A stretch of DNA of 64,000 nt from Branchiostoma floridae. Its lineage: Eukaryota; Chordata; Leptocardii; Amphioxiformes; Branchiostomatidae. The notes under the pieces were generated by a model. The model was not told the origin of the DNA, did not search any database, and saw only the letters and a list, made by a program, of their open reading frames with translations. Every line of letters starts with the position of its first letter. Position 1 is the first letter of the stretch. The stretch is from NCBI RefSeq assembly GCF_000003815.2, contig NC_049995.1, positions 13,793,503 through 13,857,502 on the forward strand, in the 5' to 3' direction. This document shows, piece by piece, positions 37,601 to 47,200 of the stretch. The translations under genes were made by a program, and so were the position numbers.

Positions 37601-40600
37601 TATACTCAAGCTAATGAGAAGACCGTGGCCTGGCTGCAGTACTAGCACGGAACGATATGATGATGATGATGACCTGTACTTAGCTTGTTAGAGAGCATAA
37701 ATGTACAATAAAGGTCTTCATTTACTCATTCATTAAAAGCTTTCAAAATAAGGCAGTTACAAATAGGTTTACGTTTACAGTGATTTCATCTAAAGTTTAG
37801 TATACAACTGGTATATACATTTCACATCTCTTACCTGGAAATTGAACCTCTTCCCATCGAAAGTTGTATAGTGAGGGTCTCCCCACGCAGAGCATGTCAC
37901 TCTGTCTGTGTTAATACATGAACAACAGATTATGAAACACGTGGCCCCAAATCTATCAAATATTCACAAAGGTACCATGAAAGAAGGAAATTACTCCTAG
38001 AAATCTACCCCCTCAAAAAAAAGTCAAATATGGAAGAGAGATATGAATTACCTCCACATAAGGTGTCTCCCAGGCACTCGTTTCCAATGTTCGTCAATCC
38101 CGAGTTAACAGCTGTAAAACATCAGCAGTGATGACTTTGTAGAATACTGCCTCATCTGTAGGAAACAGCTACCAAAACATCGGCTAGCGGTACTACATTT
38201 TTATTCAGCTACAAATAATTTCAGCGGTGAAGGTTAGAGTATAATATTGAACTTTTAACAGTTATATGAATACATAATTGGGATTTCAAAATTTCACGCG
38301 AAGAATGACCTACATATCCATACAATTCATTCAGTCCTTCTCGAGTTATGCTATTCATCCACACGCATTCATGTACAAACATACATGTACACGCACACAT
38401 ACAAACGCTACCGATAACATAACCTTCTAGCGAAGGTGATTATTCAGATTCCTCTGTATTTAGGATGCTGTATGTACCTGGTGGCGCTGCTGTGGTTGCG
38501 GGCTTCACGGTTGTAGTGGTGACGGTATCTGAAACAAAATAAAGGTGAAGTCAAACCTTTCCAACTGTTACGATAGCGGAGGAGAAGAGATCCAGGTTTC
38601 CCGGCTTGGCATCTGAAGATGTTCTCGATGACGACACCAGATCCTACATGTATGCGTTACAGTATTATCATGTATGTAAGCGCGTGTTCAATTCCGTTTC
38701 AATTCAAAATCATCAACGGTCACTGCAATCCTGTAATCTGTTAGACCTCAGTTGTATAAAAACAGTCTCGCTGTCCGCTGCACAGTTGGCAGATGGTCTG
38801 CAATTCCTTTAGGTGGTAAGGACACAAGCATTTCGGCCATGTGTGCCGCCAAAAAGTGCCACTTGGTAACACTTTCCTATGGGTCCTTATGAGACTCGTA
38901 TTCTCCACCAGATTTGGCTCTTTCGTCTTAGTTGCAGGTGATGCTACCTTCCATGTCCGTTGGTATGTTAAACATTGGCGTCGACGCATACTTTACCTTC
39001 CTTCATTAAAAGTTCTTTTCTTTCAGTTCATGCCTTATTTTGACACGGAGTTGGAGGACTTGCCACATGCAGAGGTGTATAGAATAGAAGGGAGTTAGGA
39101 TTGGACATGGACTTGACAGGGGGACGTACAGGGATGGATGTTTGGGAGATGCGAACGACATGGGTGAGGTAAAGGGGCATTATACTGGAGGGATTCTGGT
39201 CCATATGAATGCCCAGGGACGCTGGGATGGGTGAAGAGAATGGACATCATAGTTATTACGAATAATCTAACTACCCACCATTTGCAGTTTAGATAGATTT
39301 TCCCTTTCCGCATGCTTGGTCCGGGTCGATTGGAAATATCAAAATGAAAGGAACTATATCATCGTGGAGATACATGCAGATTTGTGGGAGAGGATGACTT
39401 AGATATTGCAAGGTGTGTAGTTAGCCTGTATTCGGTCTTGCCAAAGACATGGGATTGGGAAGCTGTACAAGGCCGGATATCAGGCTATCGCGTAGCTGGT
39501 CACTGAATTAAACCGCGTGCATTTATTAAATCCTCTATCTTGATCATGTCCATGCAAATCACCATGAATTTCACAAACGTCTCCAAGACGTTTCCCCATG
39601 CATAATACTGGAGCTAAATCTGTATGCTCTCGACAGAACCAAACCGCGTTAATCCAATCCACTACTTCAATCAGGTCCATGCAAAAAACTTTTCCGCATG
39701 CAGTTTGTAGTACCAGGACGTAAACTCCTTACCGCGTACACAGTCGGGAATGGGGCCGGGAGGCGCCCAGTAGCCGTTCAGACAAATGTACTCCGCGGCG
39801 GGAGGCGTGGGGAACCTGTAGCCGGCGTTACAAGCCGGCACGCACGTCTGGATCCCGAGCTGGTCGGTTCGGCACGAGGACGAGCCGTGCACGGGGGGGA
39901 CCAGTTTGGGGCAGGCCGGGGCCGACACGTTCTGATCTAGGGCTGAAGGAGGAAAGTCAAAATGTACCAAGGGTCAAGTTTACGTTAGATTTAAGAAAAG
40001 GCTTCGAAAGGATCCGATAAGTCGGTCCTGCACGAGGTCTAGCCGTGCACGGGGGCGGCTAGTTTGGGGCAGGCCGGGGCCGACACGTTCTGATCTAGGG
40101 CTGAGGGAGAAAAGTCAAAATGTATCAAGGGTCAAGTTTACGTTAGATTTAAGGGAAGACTTTGAAAGGGTCCCGAGCTGGTCGCTTCGGCACGAGGACG
40201 AGCCGTGCACGGGGGCGGCCAGTTTGGGGCAGGCCGGGGCCGACACGTTCAGAGCTAGGGCTGGGGCAGAAAAGTCAAAATGTACCAAGGGTCAAGTTTA
40301 CGTTAGATTTAAGGGAAGGCTTCCAAAGGATCCAATATTAAGAAGGTTCGGCACGAGGTCGAGCCGTGCACGGGGGCGGCCAGTTTGGGGCAGGCCGGGG
40401 CCGACACGTTCAGAGCTAGGGCTGAGGGAGAAAAGTGGGGCAAATACGGACTGAAACTTCGCAGGAAAGGGTACATATTCTGGGACTGATCAAATGTAGG
40501 TTGACGACTAGCTGTTTCAAAGGGCAAGAGTGCTATTTCATCGCAACTCAAAAGTATGGTAATGGTAATTTAGTCAAGCATGCTGGTTAAATTATACACG

Positions 40601-40731
40601 GAAAAAATAATTCATAATTCTCAAATTTAGATCAACATGATTACACACGCAAGTGCAAGCACACGCACTCCGACACACGCACACAGACACACATACAAGC
40701 ACACACATAGACACACACGCGCGCACACAGA

Positions 40732-40785
<54 letters not shown>

Positions 40786-41188
40786 CACACACCCAAAGTG
40801 AAGCAAAAGTTGTACCTTCCGACTTCCTGCAGTTCGGGTACGGTCCGGGAGGGGAGAACTGGCCGTTCACACAGACGTACTCTGCTGCTGGCGGGGACTC
40901 GAACTCGTAACCTTCCATACATGAAGGGTAGCAACGCTCCGTGCCTGTGTGGTCCGTCTGGCAGTGGTACGAACCCCAGAAGGGTGGCGGGATCTTCTCA
41001 CATTTCTGACCCGCTGGAAAAATGATTTGAAGTTTAGACTTGTATGTACATGACACGTAGAAAATGGACCTGATGGTTCAATCGTCGCTTCCAAACATGA
41101 TCATAATTCTTACCAGAAGTGGCTTAATCCTTTTAACCACAAATAACCGTAATATTGCAAACTGTGCATCTTTTTATTTACATGTAGT

Positions 41189-41230
<42 letters not shown>

Positions 41231-44200
41231 CCACGGAAAGACACACACACACACACAAACACACATAGAGAGAAAGGGAGGACTAGAGAGAAATAAAGAG
41301 GGAGTAACTCTATCAAATCAGCTCTTGAACTATATATGAAGTGCCCGACACATAGACACAAAGTTCTTACCGAACACGCAGTTAGAATAGGGCCCGGGAG
41401 GCGACCACGTCCCATCCTCACATACGTACTCCGCTGCCGGGGGTGTCTCGAACTCGAAGCCATCCATACAGGTGGGGTTGCATACACTTAAACTCACAGA
41501 CAGAGAGGCAGAGACAGAGGAAGAGGCAGAGACAGAGAGACGCAGAGAGCCACAACACTATCCAATCAGCAATATCAACAGCCTTAGCCTCTACATACAT
41601 CTGTAGACACAAAGTTCTTACCGAACACGCAGTTAGGATAAGGTCCAGGAGGTGACCACGTCCCTTCCTCACAGACGTACTCGGCTGCCGGGGGAGTCTC
41701 GAACTCGAAGCCGTCCATGCAGCTGGGGGTACAGGACATCCTGCCGAGATGGTCGATGCTGCAGCTGTAGGAACCGGACATTGGTGGGGAGATAGGGTCG
41801 CACGTCGTGGCCACTGAAATGATAACCTTCAGTTTAGGACACGGTCATATACGTGGTGGGATTGCCGTATGGTCGATAACTTAGGGCATGTGGGGGTTGG
41901 GGTGGGGGGTGAGCTTAATGCACGTGTCCTTCCTGTAAACGGCTGTCTTAGATTTTTGCCGCGGTGGTTGGTTTTGTTACAAAAACCTAAGACATCAAAA
42001 TCGTACGACGATCGCAAGGTGATTTGTGACGATATCCTAAAATCCCAACAACTAACAACTACAATTTCAACCGAAGATCCGCTACTAGGCATCAGACATA
42101 TTGGGGGAGGGAAAGTGTATCATAGAGGTTTTAGGTTTACAATATGTCACTCCGGGATAACTTGAACAAAATCTGTCTCATGGTAGGGCTTTGTTACTCT
42201 CACACACAAGGAAAAATACAAGGTTTAAATAACCAAGAAAAACACAATGCAACAAAATCTACTTCTATGAACTGGACCATGTGCAGTCACACGCGTGTCA
42301 CGGACATCAGGACTGGTCCTAACTATAGCTACCATGCAGAGAACTATCCAGGGAGGAAGAAGGTAGCCTGAGTATCATCCTCCGTAGTAACCGTTGGCTT
42401 AACGACTTTCGCTTGCAAGCGAAAGNNNNNNNNNNNNNNNNNNNNNNNNNNNNNNNNNNNNNNNNNNNNNNNNNNNNNNNNNNNNNNNNNNNNNNNNNNN
42501 NNNNNNNNNNNNNNNNNNNNNNNNNTACTACGGAGGATGATACTCAGGCTAGGAAGAAGGAGGGGTAAAGACTGGTTGAACCAAGGACGGACAGGTATGA
42601 CAGTGAAACACTATACTTCCAAAACCGAAAAGGGCGGAGAAAACTGGTTGCCAGATCTTCTGTAGTGCTCCAACTTCCAGATAGTTAGACTTAGGGAGTC
42701 TTGTGTTAAAATGTGTTGACAATATTCACGGCAAAAGACACCCAAACCTACAATGCTACAATGCTAAAAGAAACTGCTAGGGGAAAAGGGGGAGAGGGGG
42801 GGGGGGTATCTAGGGATTATGACGTCACGTTCCGCCAAACCATGCCCTGACCTTGAGATGAACTTCTTGCCCTCGCCGATGGCCTGCAGTTTGGAAACTG
42901 GTTGGTAGGTGTCCAGGTACCGACGATGGGATCGCACGTCAACACGGTAGCCGGTGTATCAAACGCGAAGCCATCTACGCACGAGCCTGTGCATGTCTTT
43001 ACCCCATCTGAGCCCATCCTACAAGAGTAGCTTCCATACACTGGTGCTAGCAAAGACGGGCATGAACCCACAGTGCTCTCCTGGATGCAGTTCGGAAAGC
43101 GGTCGGTAGGCGTCCACACACCGTCGGCGGCCGTGCACACCAGGGGTTGCGACGGGGACTGGAATACCAGGCCAGGCCAACAGGTGGCGCTACAGGTATG
43201 CGTGCCGTACCTATCCACGAAACAGTTGTAGGAGCCTCCGACTGGGGGGAGGAGCCTCGGGCAGTGGACCCGCTCTGCTTCGGCTGCCACTTTATCATCT
43301 GGACGAAAGAACACTGGTCACTCAAGAGCTGGAAAGTCATTTCTTTAATTTCAAGGTCATCGTCAGTCGGTATAACCGCCATTCAACGTAACACACCGGC
43401 TTTCTGTATCTGTATCCGAATGTGTACCCGATATAACGGATATTCGACGTAACACACCAGCTTCGCGGCGAGGCACCAGCTGGTTATATTGCACTTTGCA
43501 CATCTGACTGCAAATTCTTTTTACATTCTTTGTTTTGATATACCTGTTATATCTTTAAAACGTTCAAGGTACATAAGAGATTCTCCATTTAAAACATCAG
43601 ACCAAATTTAGAATGACCAGTATTGCAAGATAACAATTCTATTCGGTCCCCTCTAACCCCTTCTCATAGAATCACTTGGTAGTCTCCAGAAGACGTCTTG
43701 ATGGACAGAAGAAAATTTCAACGTAGGAATAGAAAACCAAGAATGGTTGTTGAATCAGATGGCTTCGCTGGCAATCGGAATACAGATTTGTCCAACAAGG
43801 AAAATTGCTACGAGTTACAAACTTTGTGAGTTGCAAATTGACTCTGTTGCCAGATAACTCTGGTGGCATATTTCTAACGTTATTCAAGAAACCCACGAAA
43901 TTAGGTAAAAACTTATCATTATAGTGAAAGTTTGTTTCAACGCCCGAGGGCTAAATGCAAGCTACGGAAAATGGTTACAGTATACGGTAGTAAGCGATTA
44001 ATTATTGTGATAAATTTAGATTTAAAAAAAAAACAAAGCACAAAACGTTATATATTAGGTTTGACTACTTTTTCGGAGATGGGGATTTGGTGGCCTCTTT
44101 AAAAGGCTCTTTTGCACCCACCCACCCACGTGTATGCCACCCTTTGCCCATCCCGGATGTGTCTCCATCTATCATCCCACCTGGCTTTACTCTTACAACA

Positions 44201-47200
44201 AAACACACAAAAAACAAGGAACATCACTTGGCACCTGATCTCCAAGCAGATTCCTGGTGCCATAAGATAGTATCAAAGCTGGTCAAGGAGTGTAGCCGGC
44301 CAGTGGAGGTCAGCTGCCTCCGGTACCAGTCTGATTCCCTTTGGCCGGCTATACTCCTGCANNNNNNNNNNNNNNNNNNNNNNNNNNNNNNNNNNNNNNN
44401 NNNNNNNNNNNNNNNNNNNNNNNNNNNNNNNNNNNNNNNNNNNNNNNNNNNNNNNNNNNNNNNATTGAGGTCACATGTGCATGGTTACAAGATGTAACTA
44501 ATGAAATGACCAATTTCTAGTTATGGACCTTCTTTTGCTTATGATAAGCTAGGAACAACAGTCAGCCACATTCAAGTTGTATGAATAATACTAATAGTAA
44601 GAAATTTTTACATCTAGGAATGTGGATCCTTTGTAACCTCATTGGGTGGTTTACACACGAGGTTAAGATTCCAAGACTACACTCAGGAGCATTCTGTTCA
44701 CACAGGTTCGCAAAGTGACTTGGCATACCCAACTGTGCCAGCAGTGTGAAAACCGCAGTATTCCCTCGCTTTGAATCATGACCAACTGGCACATTCAACA
44801 AAGTGCCCAAAAGTTTTTGAAGATACCAAAAACTTATGGCATAAAGAGGAAGGAACAAATTTCCAAATTTGTGCCAAGTGCACTCCTTGGTTTTCATAGG
44901 AACACTGACCTGTGCATTGCATAAGTCGACCTAAATTTCTGTTCACACAGTCCTGAGTTGACTCCTTAGACTTCAAGTTGACGCCGAAAACAGGTGACAC
45001 TGTGTAAACCCGGGCATTGATGCAATTCCCACTATGGCACTTTGGAAGCCAGGGAAATGTTCTGATTTTAACAGCAGAATACCATCAAATTCCAACTTTG
45101 AGAGAACAATACCTTGATTAGCGTGATCAATACCAGTAGTTCATTTGATTTGGTATATTACTTTATGGAGAATTTGTTTCGTTTGCAAACTCAATGTGTG
45201 GTGATATCACACATGCATAAAGTCACGTGTCCAGAGCCACTGCGTCAGGAGGCTGAACATTCTCCTACACAGAGACATCCAACGGCGCCAGCAAACCGCC
45301 TCTTGTCTGTACTCTGCTATCTCAACCGTCACCATCAGTTCCTGACCGCTATGCTTAAAGATTTTAATGAGCTTACCATTATATATAATATGCGAGATCA
45401 CTTTTGGAAAGTGAAAGGCCTATTCGCTGATTGGCTGACAGCTGGTTTGTGTCAACGCCCACAGGAACTGGTGGCGACGGTTGAGATAGCAGAGTACAGA
45501 CAAGATGCGGTTTGCTGGCGCCGTTGGATGTTTCTGCGTAGAATTGAGAATATTTAATAAGGCCATGTAGTTCTTTTATTCATCAGGCCATGTTGATCTA
45601 AATTGAATGAATGACATCATGTTCGAACCCAAAAACTGATGCGAGAGTGCGAATAATAAAAAAAAAAAGATTAAATTTTGTCGTCAGACATCCAGGTCAG
45701 TGTAAGTGTCACTGACGAAAGATAACAAAGGTCATCTTAATGATTAAGATATACCCTTCGTCTAAGTTAAACGTCTGAGCGTTTCAAAAATCATATCCAG
45801 TTCCTTGGCTAACTTCTACTTGGCTTAATTAAAGAAGATTTGTCCAAGGGTGGTCAGGAAGGTTGAACATATATGACTGAACACAATACATGTTATACGG
45901 AATAATACATGCAGATTCTTCATTTTGTTGTCTTTCACATCTTCTTCGTTGACTTTTATTCGATCCACGTCACATATTTGCTCATTTAGGAATGTTTTTT
46001 TAATTTTTTTATTTATTCAACATCAAAGTACAAAACAGGACAGAGAGGTAATACACTCTAGCAGTACGCTAATATTCACATCACCTCTCAAAAAAAGATA
46101 ACTGACAAGAACAAATAAATGACAATATCAAAACAAACAGTTCACAGCTATTTGTTAAAGTCAGGTTACAAGGTAGTTGCAAAACGTTTCGTATGTACAA
46201 TATATAACTGGGTTAACTGTAAGATACTGCAGTTTGTAGAATGTGACAGGAAAGGTGAACCCCTTAATAGTAGATGGATACGGGCTGATTCGGATAAACT
46301 ATTGAAGTCAAGAGTATTGCCTAGCAGGTTCTGCAGATTGCCGAAAAAATTAATTCTGTATTGTTGATATTTAGCAATGTTTTGTACGATTTAAGGCGTG
46401 GTAGATTTACTTATTACTAAGTAGAAAACTCACTTTTGCTTCAAAAACACAATATTTAAAACTATGAAAATAAGACTTACACTCTCCGGTAATAAGACTG
46501 CTGGTAGCTTTACTTTAAAGAAGGGGTGCCAAAAACGTATATCTAGATGCTGATGTATTACCAATTGGAAGTTTTGTAACGTTTTGAATTTTTGTAAAAC
46601 AATAACAAGAGGATAAAGAAAATCATAAAAACTACACGTCGCACCAGTGCAGGTTTGCGTCGCGTAGCATCTGGCACAGAGTTTAAATATCAAGCAAACT
46701 TAATCGGTAGCTTTATTTTACAGAAAGGGTGCCAAAATACGTATATCTAGATGCTGATGTATTACCAAGTTTGGAAGTTTTTAAAGGTTTGGAATTTTTG
46801 TAAAAGCATAACAAGAGGATAGAATAAAATTAGACAAAGACCACGTCGTACCAGTGCGGGTCTGGAAGTTTGGCAAGGTTTGGAATTTTGTAAAACAATA
46901 ACGAGGGGATAAAGAAAATTATGAAAATAACTACACGTCGCACCAGCGCGGGTCTGCATCGCGTGGCATCTGGGACACAGTTTAAATATCAAGCAGAATT
47001 AATTGGCCAAGAAGCAATTTGGGTAGTTTTCAATCATGTTCTGCAAATATGCAGATCCTGGTGTAGTGACGTGACCTGGTAAGAAAATGAGCTCATTGTT
47101 CTAGAGTTTCCACCACACCCTAACTCAACATTACGTTCATGATGTAGCTTCAAAAAGAAAATGACGAGATTATTTCAATGGAAGACAACAATCTACAAGA

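Noticed and set aside
40021-40440. Three additional sushi exons
   Set aside because: Each copy has an acceptor and the first half of the domain only, with stops or no donor downstream.
40592-41056. Cysteine/valine repeat protein on the minus strand
   Set aside because: The repeated part is translation of the AC microsatellite; only the sushi part (40816-41013) has splice sites and homology.
41420-41487. Alternative start exon at a methionine in the broken sushi copy
   Set aside because: The open frame starting there is not the sushi frame, and no signal peptide or upstream promoter is visible.
43047-43452. Long open frames in other phases or on the plus strand over the two-sushi exon
   Set aside because: The sushi frame with 12 ordered cysteines and matching splice phases explains the region; the others are shadows.
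45114-45557. 147-residue plus-strand ORF
   Set aside because: It spans a foldback element with paired arms, so its two halves are inverse translations of the same repeat.
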